The notes under the pieces: model-generated | Database searches by the model: none | The model's input: only the letters and a program-made list of their open reading frames with translations | Told to the model about the DNA's origin: nothing | Made by a program: the position numbers and the translations under genes | Source of the DNA: Rickettsia typhi | GTDB taxonomy: Bacteria; Pseudomonadota; Alphaproteobacteria; Rickettsiales; UBA1997 | Assembly (NCBI GenBank): GCA_945861125.1 | Contig: CAMASZ010000009.1 | Coordinates: forward strand, 1-17,430 | DNA: 17,430 bases | Direction of reading: 5' to 3' | Shown here: piece by piece, positions 1 through 7,453 of the stretch | How the letters are laid out: the number at the start of each line of letters is the position of its first letter | Position numbering within the stretch: position 1 is the stretch's first letter

Positions 1-100
1 TATTTTTTTTATCAAGCTCAAACTTAACTTTTTTGGCAACATTTTTTATACGAGCAATATCTCCAACCGAAGTGCCCCCAAATTTTTGAACAATAAGCAT
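1..100 (-). CDS. lysC: Aspartokinase, N-terminal fragment (cut by window start)
   Basis: Aspartokinase phosphorylates L-aspartate, the first step toward lysine, diaminopimelate, threonine and methionine. Only the first 33 codons are in the window. The reverse strand from the ATG at 100-98 reads MLIVQKFGGTSVGD and continues into a basic helix. KFGGTSV near the N-terminus is the signature of the aspartokinase amino-acid-kinase domain. The frame stays open to the window edge. It is divergent from the PpiD-like gene across a 230-bp spacer. In an A+T-rich alphaproteobacterium it probably supplies diaminopimelate for peptidoglycan. The identity rests on the N-terminal signature alone, but that signature is distinctive. 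Confidence 0.85.
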   Translation of the reverse strand, partial: MLIVQKFGGTSVGDIARIKNVAKKVKFELDKKN

Positions 101-254
101 TTTAAAATAATTTGAAAATTTTATTTTGCGATATCAATAAAGCTTTAAACCTTGTTTTATAACATTCCCCATTTCAAATTACATTTTATTAAAATATATT
201 AATTTGTTATTTTTAAATGAGAAATTGATTATTAAACAGTTATCAAAACATAAA

Positions 255-282
255 TTGCATGTTTAATTAATTTATCAATAAT
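255..282 (+). promoter_or_regulatory. Weak candidate sigma-70 promoter for the ppiD-like/trpE run
   Basis: TTGCAT at 255-260 and AATAAT at 277-282 are 16 bp apart, upstream of the gene starting at 331. The -10 matches 5 of 6 consensus bases but the -35 only 3 of 6. Such matches are common in DNA this A+T-rich, so this is tentative. The rest of the 101-330 spacer between divergent genes shows no RNA gene or small ORF that I can support. Confidence 0.2.
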
Positions 283-330
283 AGTCATTTTAAAGCTTAA
301 TTTTTAAAACACATCTAACAATTTTAAAAT

Positions 331-2238
331 ATGAAACCAATTCGTGAATTAGCAAAAAATTTGTTCTTTAAAATTATTTTAGCAGTAGTTGCGCTTAGCT
401 TTATTCTTTTTGGAGTAAGCGGTTTCATCCTAGAAGATAAAGGATCTTGGGTGGCAAAAGTTGGCAATCACAAAATTAGCTATAAGGCATTTGAGAATAA
501 TCTTAAAACCGATCGAGCTATAATACTTGGCTCTTCAGAAAATAACCCTGATTTACAAAATTATCTAGAATCAGATAGATTCAAGTCAGACAGCCTTGGA
601 CAAATGATTAGAAAAATAATGATCGAAAAAACTAGCGAAGATTTTGGCGCTAAGGTTAGTAGAAAATTAATATTACAAAAAGTTGCCGAAAATAAAGCAT
701 TTCGTGATGAAAATGATAAGTTTGACAATGAAAAATTCAAAAACTTTTTAGCTCAAAAAGGTTTTGATGAAGAAAAATATGTTAAAGAAGTCGCCAATGA
801 ATTATCTGCCAACATAGTAATTCAATCATTAACTATGTCAGCCCCAATTGATTACGATTTTGCAATTGAATTAGAAAAATTTAATCAACAAAAAAGAGTT
901 GCCGATATTGTATCAATTACTACTAAAAACCTACCAATCTATGAAAAAATCACCGATCAAGAAATTGAAAAGTTTTATAACGATAACAAACAAAGTTACA
1001 CTGTTCCTGAATTACGTAAAGTGTCTTATGTAAAAATTTCTACCGCTGATTTCAATAATAAATTTGAAATTACCGATAGCGAAATAAAAAATGAATATGA
1101 AAACAATAAAGAAAAATATAGCTCGCCAGAACTTCGAGATATTTATCATGTAGTTTTTGAAAAGAAAGAACAGGCTGAAGAATTTATTCAGAAATTCAAA
1201 GCTTCTGAAGACAAAACAAAAGCTCAACAAAATTTTGCCAACCTAGCTAAAGAGCTTGCTAAAAAAAATCTAAAAGAAATTACTTTAAATAAAACTTCAC
1301 AATCACAATTAACTTCAGAATTATCAATACCAGTATTCCAACTATTAACAAATGAAGTAAGTAATCCAATTCAAAGTTCACTTGGTTATCATGTGGTTCT
1401 TTTAAACAAAATTTATCAATCTGCTTTAAAACCTCTAGAACAAGTTCAAAAAGAAATATTCACCAAAATTAGTAATGAAAAAAAAGAAAAATTTGTTGAA
1501 CAGAAAATCAATGAAATCAACGATACTTTTCTTACATCAAATTCATTAAGTGATGCCTTAAAAAAATTAAATCTAAAATCATCTATTAATTCATTAACTA
1601 TTGATAGTTCTGGCAGAAATGATAAGGGGCAAACTATTTTTGAAATACTTAATTTAAATAATTTTAGTGAAAATGCTTTTTTGCTAAAAGAAAATCAAAT
1701 CTCTAAATTAACCAGTCTTTCTTCCAATGAATTCTACACTATTCAGCTTGAAAAAATATTACCTTCTCGAATCAGGAATTTGGATGAAGTTAAAGATCAG
1801 CTAAAAGCAATAATTCAAGACAAAAAAAATATGACTGCTTTAAACGATCTTGTCAAAAAAATTAATGAGGAATTAAAATCAAGCTCCATTGAATCAATAA
1901 TTAGCAAGTATCAATTAAAGGTTCAAAGAAACCAGATCTTACCTCGTAACATTGTTAATTCTGAAAATGAGTATGTTAAGAACAAATTACTTGATGAATT
2001 ATTTGCTTTAAAAGAGATAGGAAAATTCACTTCAACAGTTCCAACAAGAAATAATGAATTCTTCATTGCAATATTAAAAGATATCAAAAAATCATCCTTT
2101 AATCAAGATGAAATACTAAGTGTAAAAAAGAAAATCGTCGATGGATTTTTTAATGATATAATCAAAGAGTATAGCAATTATCTTCAAAAAAAATACCCCG
2201 TAAAAGTAAATGAAAAAATCTTTGGTCAAACAAAATAA
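331..2238 (+). CDS. PpiD-like periplasmic peptidyl-prolyl isomerase/chaperone
   Basis: 635 residues. One transmembrane helix (about residues 12-33) follows a short basic N-terminus, so the bulk faces the periplasm, as in PpiD, which helps newly exported envelope proteins fold. Residues about 35-190 resemble the helical SurA/PpiD N-terminal chaperone domain. A parvulin-type rotamase region lies around 265-365 (YSSPELRDIYHVVF, then NPIQSSLGYHVVLL). The C-terminal third is a second chaperone-like helical region. The length suits PpiD (about 600-650). The stop codon directly abuts the ATG of trpE, so the two are probably cotranscribed; a PpiD-type gene beside trp genes is familiar in alphaproteobacteria. 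No Shine-Dalgarno sequence precedes the ATG. The family call is secure, but whether it still isomerises prolines is unknown. Confidence 0.88.
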   Translation: MKPIRELAKNLFFKIILAVVALSFILFGVSGFILEDKGSWVAKVGNHKISYKAFENNLKTDRAIILGSSENNPDLQNYLESDRFKSDSLGQMIRKIMIEKTSEDFGAKVSRKLILQKVAENKAFRDENDKFDNEKFKNFLAQKGFDEEKYVKEVANELSANIVIQSLTMSAPIDYDFAIELEKFNQQKRVADIVSITTKNLPIYEKITDQEIEKFYNDNKQSYTVPELRKVSYVKISTADFNNKFEITDSEIKNEYENNKEKYSSPELRDIYHVVFEKKEQAEEFIQKFKASEDKTKAQQNFANLAKELAKKNLKEITLNKTSQSQLTSELSIPVFQLLTNEVSNPIQSSLGYHVVLLNKIYQSALKPLEQVQKEIFTKISNEKKEKFVEQKINEINDTFLTSNSLSDALKKLNLKSSINSLTIDSSGRNDKGQTIFEILNLNNFSENAFLLKENQISKLTSLSSNEFYTIQLEKILPSRIRNLDEVKDQLKAIIQDKKNMTALNDLVKKINEELKSSSIESIISKYQLKVQRNQILPRNIVNSENEYVKNKLLDELFALKEIGKFTSTVPTRNNEFFIAILKDIKKSSFNQDEILSVKKKIVDGFFNDIIKEYSNYLQKKYPVKVNEKIFGQTK

Positions 2239-3762
2239 ATGTCTTATAGCCACAATCAGCAACAATTTGAAAATTTAGATAATTCTTGCTCAAAAATTTT
2301 ATATAAAAAAATATCATCTGACACACTAACCCCAGTATTGGCGTTCTTGAAAATTAGCCAATATTTCAATGACCATCATTTTTTGTTTGAATCAGCAGAA
2401 AACAGCAATAATAAGGGAAGATTTTCAATAATAGGTTTTATGCCCGATATGGTTTGGAAGTGCATAAAACAACAATCCTTTCTTAGTTCTGATTTTAAAA
2501 ATGACAAAGATAATTTTGTTAAACAAAATGGTGATCCATTGCAAAATCTACGCAAATTTATTAAAAGCTGCTCCATAGATTTTACCAAAATACCTTATGA
2601 AAAAGGACCACTTCCATCAATGTGTTCTGGGATTTTTGGCTATATGGGTTACGATATGATAAGATTAATTGAAAAAATTCCTGACAATAATTTAGATGAC
2701 GAAATCAAAATTCCTGACAGTATTTTTATTCGACCACAAATTGTAATTGTTTTTGATAATTTATATGATTTAGCATTAATATGCGCCCCTAGTTATAATC
2801 AAGAAAAATATCAAGAATTAACTGAAAAAATAAATAATGTTGAGAAAATTCTTAGCGATAATTACCAAGATCTAGAAAGAAGCAAAATCACCATAACAAC
2901 CAACAATTATCAAAATAATTTTAATTCTAACTATAACAAAGAAGAATATTGCTCACTTGTTAATAAGGCCAAAGAATACATAACCAATGGCGACATATTT
3001 CAAGTCTTACCATCGCAAAGATTTTCTGCAAACTTTCCTCAAAATTCATCAGAATTCACTTTCTATCGCTTTCTTAGAAATATCAATCCTTCACCTTTTT
3101 TGTTTTATCTAAAATTTGACGATTTTGTTTTAACTGGCGCAAGCCCTGAAATCATGGTTTCCTTGCAAAATAAAAAAATAACTATTCGTCCCTTGGCAGG
3201 AACTCGTAAAAGAGGAAATAATATCGAAGAAGATAAAAAAATTGCTGAAGAATTATTGAGTGACGAAAAAGAAATAGCTGAACATTTAATGCTAATCGAC
3301 TTAGCGCGTCATGACATCGGAAGCATTTCAGAACCAGGATCAATTGCGGTTACTAAAAAAATGATTATAGAAAATTACTCACATGTCATGCATATCTCAT
3401 CTAATGTTGAAGGTAAAATAAATGATAAATTTGATGCTTTAGATGCCTTAATATTTTCTTTTCCAGCGGGTACTGTTAGTGGCGCTCCTAAAATTCGTGC
3501 TATGGAAATTATTGAAGAATTAGAAAAAACTAAACGTAGCTTTTATGCTGGTTGTGCCGGATATTTTTCAAGTAATGGCGACATGGAAACATGCATAATT
3601 GTTCGCTCTGCAGTAATAAAAAACAACAAAATTTATACTCAAGCCGGCGCCGGCGTTGTTTATGACTCCGTTCCAGAATTTGAATATCAGGAATGTTTAA
3701 ACAAGGCTCAAGCACTATTTACCGCCTTTGCCAAAACCAACCCCATATATAATAACTCCTAG
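2239..3762 (+). CDS. trpE: Anthranilate synthase component I
   Basis: 507 residues, normal for TrpE. It converts chorismate to anthranilate using ammonia delivered by the TrpG glutaminase subunit. The N-terminal domain has the tryptophan-binding LLES-type motif as LFES (residues 49-52), suggesting feedback inhibition is retained. The chorismate-binding domain has RPLAGTRKRG, HVMHISSNVEG, FPAGTVSGAPK, METCIIVRSAV and QAGAGVVYDS. One block departs from the family: residues 355-362 read LARHDIGS where TrpE normally has L(G/A)RND(V/L)(G/A)R, so Asn is His and Arg is Ser. The ATG abuts the previous stop. The next gene is not trpG, trpD or trpC, so partner subunits must be elsewhere or absent. The long intact frame argues against decay. 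Confidence 0.93.
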   Translation: MSYSHNQQQFENLDNSCSKILYKKISSDTLTPVLAFLKISQYFNDHHFLFESAENSNNKGRFSIIGFMPDMVWKCIKQQSFLSSDFKNDKDNFVKQNGDPLQNLRKFIKSCSIDFTKIPYEKGPLPSMCSGIFGYMGYDMIRLIEKIPDNNLDDEIKIPDSIFIRPQIVIVFDNLYDLALICAPSYNQEKYQELTEKINNVEKILSDNYQDLERSKITITTNNYQNNFNSNYNKEEYCSLVNKAKEYITNGDIFQVLPSQRFSANFPQNSSEFTFYRFLRNINPSPFLFYLKFDDFVLTGASPEIMVSLQNKKITIRPLAGTRKRGNNIEEDKKIAEELLSDEKEIAEHLMLIDLARHDIGSISEPGSIAVTKKMIIENYSHVMHISSNVEGKINDKFDALDALIFSFPAGTVSGAPKIRAMEIIEELEKTKRSFYAGCAGYFSSNGDMETCIIVRSAVIKNNKIYTQAGAGVVYDSVPEFEYQECLNKAQALFTAFAKTNPIYNNS

Positions 3763-3764
3763 AT

Positions 3765-4415
3765 ATGAAAAAAATATTAACTCTAAAAATTCTTCAGTCC
3801 TGCCACTGTAGAAAAATCAGAAATTTTTGCGATATTATTAATAATCTAAATTTAAGAAATAGTGTAGTAATATTTTTTATTAACATTTTTTTTATTATCT
3901 CAAATACCTATGCCAATTCTGGTGCCATAAACTTTAAGGTCCGAAGCCCTGAAATTAAAATCAAATCCATGATTACTCAAGATCATGTTTTTAATGGCTT
4001 TGGTTGTAGTGGTAAAAATATTTCACCGCAGATAGTATGGCAAAAAGCACCTTATAACACCAAAAGTTTTGCAGTTAGTGTTTATGATCCCGACGCTCCA
4101 ACTGGAAGTGGCTGGTGGCATTGGCTTTTGGTCAATATTCCAAAATCATACACAGAGCTACCTAGAGATTTTGGCAATAAAGATAGTTTTAAAATAAATG
4201 ATGAAATAATTCAAATTCGCAATGATTTTGGAAGCTTTAAATATGGTGGCCCATGCCCTCCAAAAAATAGATCACATCGTTATATTTTTACTGTTTATGC
4301 TTTATCTGTAGAAAAATTAGACATTAATGAAAACAACAGTCCAGCCTATGTTGGATTTCTAATTAACCAAAATCTTATTGCTAAGTCAAACTTTGAAGCC
4401 ATTTATAAAAGATAA
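3765..4415 (+). CDS. Secreted YbhB/YbcL-type PEBP family protein
   Basis: 216 residues. The phosphatidylethanolamine-binding/Raf-kinase-inhibitor fold is shown by VYDPDAPTGSGWWHW (residues 107-120) and GGPCPPKNRSHRYIF further on; these Asp and His residues line the ligand pocket. The bacterial proteins have no firmly known physiological role. A hydrophobic stretch at about 33-47 ends in NTYA before NSG, a plausible signal peptide cleaved after residue 50. About 30 basic, Cys-containing residues (C13, C15, C22) precede it, an unusually long n-region; I see no better in-frame start nearer the hydrophobic core. It begins 2 bp after the trpE stop and ends 14 bp before the convergent ccmE, where no terminator hairpin is visible. 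Confidence 0.88.
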   Translation: MKKILTLKILQSCHCRKIRNFCDIINNLNLRNSVVIFFINIFFIISNTYANSGAINFKVRSPEIKIKSMITQDHVFNGFGCSGKNISPQIVWQKAPYNTKSFAVSVYDPDAPTGSGWWHWLLVNIPKSYTELPRDFGNKDSFKINDEIIQIRNDFGSFKYGGPCPPKNRSHRYIFTVYALSVEKLDINENNSPAYVGFLINQNLIAKSNFEAIYKR

Positions 4416-4429
4416 AAGCTATCACAAAT

Positions 4430-4855
4430 TTAATTTCTATTATCTTTTATGATTTTGGCAACTTCAGGCGGCATATAGTTTTCATCATGTTTAATCAACA
4501 ATTCGTTTGCATAAAATTTATTAACACTCATTAAATACCCCTTAGCAACCACTCCCTGATTATCACGAAATAAATCTGGTAAAATTCCAGAATAAAAAAT
4601 TTCTAAATTGTTTTGATAATCAGTAATCACAAATTCTGTTGCAAAATTATTAAGTTTTTTTATTGAGCCCTTCTTTACTAGACCACCTACCCTGATTGAT
4701 CTCTTATCCAACAAAGAAGAATTGATTTCGCTTGGAGAATAAAAGAAAACAATATTATTGCGAAAATTAAATATTACAAAAACCAGTGCTGATATTGAAA
4801 TTAAAAGAATTGAACTTATGAAAATTATTCTTTTTCTTTTGTAATTATTTTTCAT
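4430..4855 (-). CDS. ccmE: Cytochrome c maturation heme chaperone CcmE
   Basis: 141 residues, typical for CcmE. It is a membrane-anchored periplasmic protein that takes heme from CcmABCD covalently on a histidine and passes it to the CcmFH ligase. An N-terminal helix spans about residues 9-30. The beta-barrel domain follows, with VGGLVKKGS and VVAKG. The heme site is KHDENYMPPE, giving His123 as covalent attachment point and Tyr127 as axial ligand. Its ATG lies inside the end of ccmD, overlapping by 11 bp, so the two are probably translationally coupled. No other ccm gene is nearby; scattered ccm genes are common in Rickettsiales. Confidence 0.95.
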   Translation of the reverse strand: MKNNYKRKRIIFISSILLISISALVFVIFNFRNNIVFFYSPSEINSSLLDKRSIRVGGLVKKGSIKKLNNFATEFVITDYQNNLEIFYSGILPDLFRDNQGVVAKGYLMSVNKFYANELLIKHDENYMPPEVAKIIKDNRN

Positions 4856-4970
4856 TTTTTATTCTTGATTTTAAAACAAAAAATTTTTTTATGATAATCA
4901 AAGCTAAAAAAGTGAGACTAAAAACAGTTATAGCGTATGCAATATTTACATATAAGGAGTAATCATTCAT
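4845..4970 (-). CDS. ccmD: Small heme exporter subunit CcmD
   Basis: A 41-residue frame on the reverse strand starts with ATG at 4970 and stops with TAA at 4847-4845. The protein begins MNDYSLYVNIAYAITVF, continues with a hydrophobic helix to about residue 28, and ends in a basic tail (KKFFVLKSRIK). A short acidic/aromatic N-terminus, one helix with an A-Y pair and a basic cytoplasmic tail are typical of CcmD, which holds CcmE in the CcmABC complex during heme release. It lies directly upstream of ccmE and overlaps it by 11 bp, the usual ccmD-ccmE order. No Shine-Dalgarno sequence is visible. Position and topology together make this a confident call despite the length. Confidence 0.85.
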   Translation of the reverse strand: MNDYSLYVNIAYAITVFSLTFLALIIIKKFFVLKSRIKNEK

Positions 4971-4991
4971 AAAAAAACTTAATTTAAATTA

Positions 4992-5019
4992 TTGATTTAA
5001 AGGTTATAAAGAATATAAT
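4992..5019 (+). promoter_or_regulatory. Sigma-70-type promoter for tRNA-Phe and the downstream operon
   Basis: TTGATT at 4992-4997 and a perfect TATAAT at 5014-5019 are 16 bp apart. Transcription would begin near 5026, about 34 bases before the tRNA. No terminator is seen between the tRNA and tsaE, so this promoter may serve both. The -10 box overlaps the first bases of a repeat motif at 5016-5039. Confidence 0.55.
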
Positions 5020-5039
5020 ACCATTTCTCATTTTAAAAT
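5016..5039 (+). repeat. Copy of the TAATACCA intergenic repeat motif
   Basis: This 24-bp stretch starts TAATACCA and ends TTTTAAAAT. It matches the motif at 17205-17228 at 19 of 24 positions without gaps and closely matches, in inverse orientation, the sequence at 10227-10249. It sits in the promoter and leader region of tRNA-Phe. No inverted partner is evident here. Confidence 0.45.
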
Positions 5040-5059
5040 GAATTCAAAATTACTTTAAT

Positions 5060-5135
5060 GCCTAGATAGCTCAGTCGGTAGAGCAAAGGACTGAAAATCC
5101 TTGTGTCGGCGGTTCGATTCCGTCTCTAGGCACCA
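5060..5135 (+). tRNA. tRNA-Phe (anticodon GAA), CCA encoded
   Basis: The 76-nt sequence folds into a full cloverleaf. Acceptor arms are GCCTAGA (5060-5066) and TCTAGGC (5125-5131), with discriminator A and encoded CCA at 5133-5135. The D stem is GCTC/GAGC. The anticodon stem is AAGGA/TCCTT around loop CTGAAAA, with GAA at 5093-5095. The T arm is GGCGG TTCGATT CCGTC with one G-U pair. Positions 36-38 are A-A-A, the recognition triplet for MiaA, so A37 (5096) is expected to carry an isopentenyl-derived modification. Confidence 0.97.
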
Positions 5136-5164
5136 TTACCACATCGCGAATCTCTCCTTAATAA

Positions 5165-5599
5165 ATGAAAAAGATTTACATAAAATCGAAAGATGAAATG
5201 GGCAAACTTGCTTACAATATTGCTCAAGATTTTATCACTTCAAATTATAAGAATAAAGTAATTGCCTTACACGGAACACTCGGCGCTGGTAAAAGTTTTT
5301 TTGCTAAAAACTTTATTAATGCCTTAACCGATCAAGAAACTCAAGTATTGAGTCCAACCTTTAATTTGGTTTATTCTTATCAAACTAATTTAGGAGAAAT
5401 ATTCCACTTTGATTTATATCGCATTAAAAATACTAATGAACTAGAAAATATAGGATTCTTTGAAGCTATTAACAACAATTTAACTCTAATAGAATGGCCT
5501 AAAATTGCCGAAAAATTTTTGCCAAGAAATCATCTCGCCATTATCATTAATTGTGCCGATGATAGCGAAGCTAGAGAAGTTGAAATTTTATATTTATGA
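5165..5599 (+). CDS. tsaE: tRNA threonylcarbamoyladenosine biosynthesis ATPase TsaE
   Basis: 144 residues, normal for TsaE, the P-loop ATPase that works with TsaB and TsaD to make t6A at position 37 of ANN-decoding tRNAs. The Walker A loop is HGTLGAGKS (residues 36-44). LSPTF around 62-66 matches the switch region, HFDLYR (81-86) the conserved aspartate motif and LIEWP (108-112) the family tryptophan block. It starts 29 bp after tRNA-Phe with no terminator between. Its stop overlaps the rluD start as ATGA. Confidence 0.95.
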   Translation: MKKIYIKSKDEMGKLAYNIAQDFITSNYKNKVIALHGTLGAGKSFFAKNFINALTDQETQVLSPTFNLVYSYQTNLGEIFHFDLYRIKNTNELENIGFFEAINNNLTLIEWPKIAEKFLPRNHLAIIINCADDSEAREVEILYL

Positions 5600-6579
5600 A
5601 TCAAATTTTTAAATTTATAGTTAATGACGAAGAGACAGATCTCAGAATCGATAAATTCTTAGCAATAAAATTTCATGAATTAAAACCAGAAATTACTCGT
5701 AGTAAAATTCAAAACATTATCAAAGAAGGTTTAATAAGAGATCAGAACGGCAATATAATTAATGATTGCTCTTACAGGGTAAAAATTAATCAAGAAATTA
5801 ATGTATCCATACCCAAACCAAAGAATCTTAATCTTGTTGCTAAAAAAATTGACTTTGAAATAATTTATGAAGATGAAGATTTAATTGTTATCAACAAGCC
5901 CGACAATCTAACAGTTCATCCAGGTTCTGGTAATAATGAAAATACCTTAGTTAACGCTCTACTTTTTTCGCATCAAAATAAATTGTCAACAATAAATGGC
6001 GAGTTTCGACCGGGAATAGTTCATCGTTTAGATAAAGATACTAGCGGACTTATGTTGGTTGCAAAAAACGATCTTACTCACCAAATCTTAAGTAATATGC
6101 TAAAAGAAAGAATTATCAAAAGATCTTATTTAGCTTTTATATATGGCGTTATGGAACCAAAGAAAGGGGTAATTCATGGCCATATTATTCGCAATCGCCA
6201 CAATAGACTTAAAATGTCTGTTACCAAAAATACTGGACGAGTTGCAATAACTAATTATCAAACTAAAGAGATATTCTTGAATGGCTTTTGTAGCCTTATA
6301 GAATGCACCCTAGAAACTGGACGCACTCATCAAATAAGAGCTCATCTTGAATATCAAAAGCACTCTTTAATTGGTGATCAACTATATAACTCTTGTCAAA
6401 AAAATGTTCCTAATAACGCTTCCGAAAAATTAAAAAATTTCTTAAAAAGATTTACGAGGCAAGCATTGCACTCATACAAAATATCATTTGAACACCCCAG
6501 AACAAAAAAAGAAATTAGTTTTGAAATTCCTTTACCATCTGATTTACAAACGTTACAAAAGCATTTAGAAAATGGATGA
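5596..6579 (+). CDS. rluD: RluD-type large-subunit rRNA pseudouridine synthase
   Basis: 327 residues. An N-terminal S4 RNA-binding domain (about 15-75) is followed by the RluA-family catalytic domain. The motif GIVHRLDKDTSG (140-151) holds catalytic Asp146. The blocks VINKPDNLTVHPGSG and NTLVNALL are closer to RluD (23S rRNA helix 69) than to RluC, although subfamily by eye is less certain than family. The C-terminal PLPSDLQTL also resembles RluD. It starts in an ATGA overlap with tsaE and overlaps miaA by 8 bp, indicating a translationally coupled operon. Confidence 0.85.
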   Translation: MNQIFKFIVNDEETDLRIDKFLAIKFHELKPEITRSKIQNIIKEGLIRDQNGNIINDCSYRVKINQEINVSIPKPKNLNLVAKKIDFEIIYEDEDLIVINKPDNLTVHPGSGNNENTLVNALLFSHQNKLSTINGEFRPGIVHRLDKDTSGLMLVAKNDLTHQILSNMLKERIIKRSYLAFIYGVMEPKKGVIHGHIIRNRHNRLKMSVTKNTGRVAITNYQTKEIFLNGFCSLIECTLETGRTHQIRAHLEYQKHSLIGDQLYNSCQKNVPNNASEKLKNFLKRFTRQALHSYKISFEHPRTKKEISFEIPLPSDLQTLQKHLENG

Positions 6580-7453
6580 TAAAGTTTTAATTATATCAGG
6601 AGCAACAGCTTGTGGTAAGTCTGATCTCGCTATGAAAATAGCCGAAGAAAAAGATATCGCCATAATAAATGCTGATTCTTTACAAATATACGAAGGGCTT
6701 CCAATTCTTTCTTCGCAACCATCAAATATAGATCAAATAAAAGTTAATCATTATCTATATTCATATTTAAAGCCCGATCAATCTTGTTCTGTTGCCATTT
6801 GGCTCAATTTGGTTAATCAAAAAATTGAGGAAATTAAAGAAGCCAAAAAAATACCAGTAATTGTTGGAGGCACAGGATTATATATTGCAAAGCTTATTGA
6901 TGGTATTAATGAAATACCGCAAATAAGCTTGATTAATAAAGAATTAGCCAAAAGTTTATTTAGCGAGCTTGGCAAAGAAAAATTTGCAAAAAAATTTTTA
7001 CTAACAGAAAAATTAGACAAACAGAGATTAATCAGAAGTGCCGAAGTTATTTTAGAAACTGGTAAGAATATTGATTTCTGGCAACAGCAACCTAAGAAAA
7101 GAATTTTACTTGATAATAGTTTTATACATTTAAATCTTAATCCTAGTCGAGAAATTATATATAATAATTGCAATCAAAGATTTATTAAAATGCTTGATAA
7201 AGGGGTAATTAACGAGGTCAAAAATTTAAATGAAAAAATTCCAGAAAATTCTCAAATTGGCAAAACCATCGGTTTTTATGAAATAGTTGATTTTATAAAC
7301 AAAAAAATTTCTTTTGAAGAGATGAAAAGTATGATCACTAAAAAAACTAGAAATTATGCCAAGCGACAACTAACATGGTTTCGTCATCAATTTAAAGAAA
7401 TATTATTTTTTTCAAATGATCAAGAAATCATTAAATTTATTAAACAACTATGA
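6572..7453 (+). CDS. miaA: tRNA dimethylallyltransferase MiaA
   Basis: 293 residues, usual for MiaA, which transfers a dimethylallyl group to N6 of A37 in tRNAs with A36-A37-A38, that is, those reading UNN codons. The P-loop is GATACGKS (residues 10-17; the family more often has GPTASGKS). NADSLQIY (33-40) carries the catalytic aspartate, VGGTGLYI follows, and the C-terminal TRNYAKRQLTWFRHQF is the conserved tRNA-binding block. Its tRNA-Phe substrate is encoded about 1.4 kb upstream, apparently in the same transcription unit. It overlaps recO by ATGA. Confidence 0.95.
   Translation: MDDKVLIISGATACGKSDLAMKIAEEKDIAIINADSLQIYEGLPILSSQPSNIDQIKVNHYLYSYLKPDQSCSVAIWLNLVNQKIEEIKEAKKIPVIVGGTGLYIAKLIDGINEIPQISLINKELAKSLFSELGKEKFAKKFLLTEKLDKQRLIRSAEVILETGKNIDFWQQQPKKRILLDNSFIHLNLNPSREIIYNNCNQRFIKMLDKGVINEVKNLNEKIPENSQIGKTIGFYEIVDFINKKISFEEMKSMITKKTRNYAKRQLTWFRHQFKEILFFSNDQEIIKFIKQL

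Noticed and set aside
160-179. Possible further copy of the TAATACCA repeat (TAACATTCCCC then ATTTCAAAT)
   Set aside because: It needs several gaps to align and lacks the TAATACCA end, so the similarity is not beyond chance in A+T-rich DNA.
6898-6912. TGGTATTA as another repeat copy inside miaA
   Set aside because: It is explained by coding sequence and lacks the rest of the motif.
6817-7173. Open minus-strand frame of 118 codons
   Set aside because: It is entirely antisense to miaA, whose motifs are clear, and its product has no recognisable family feature.
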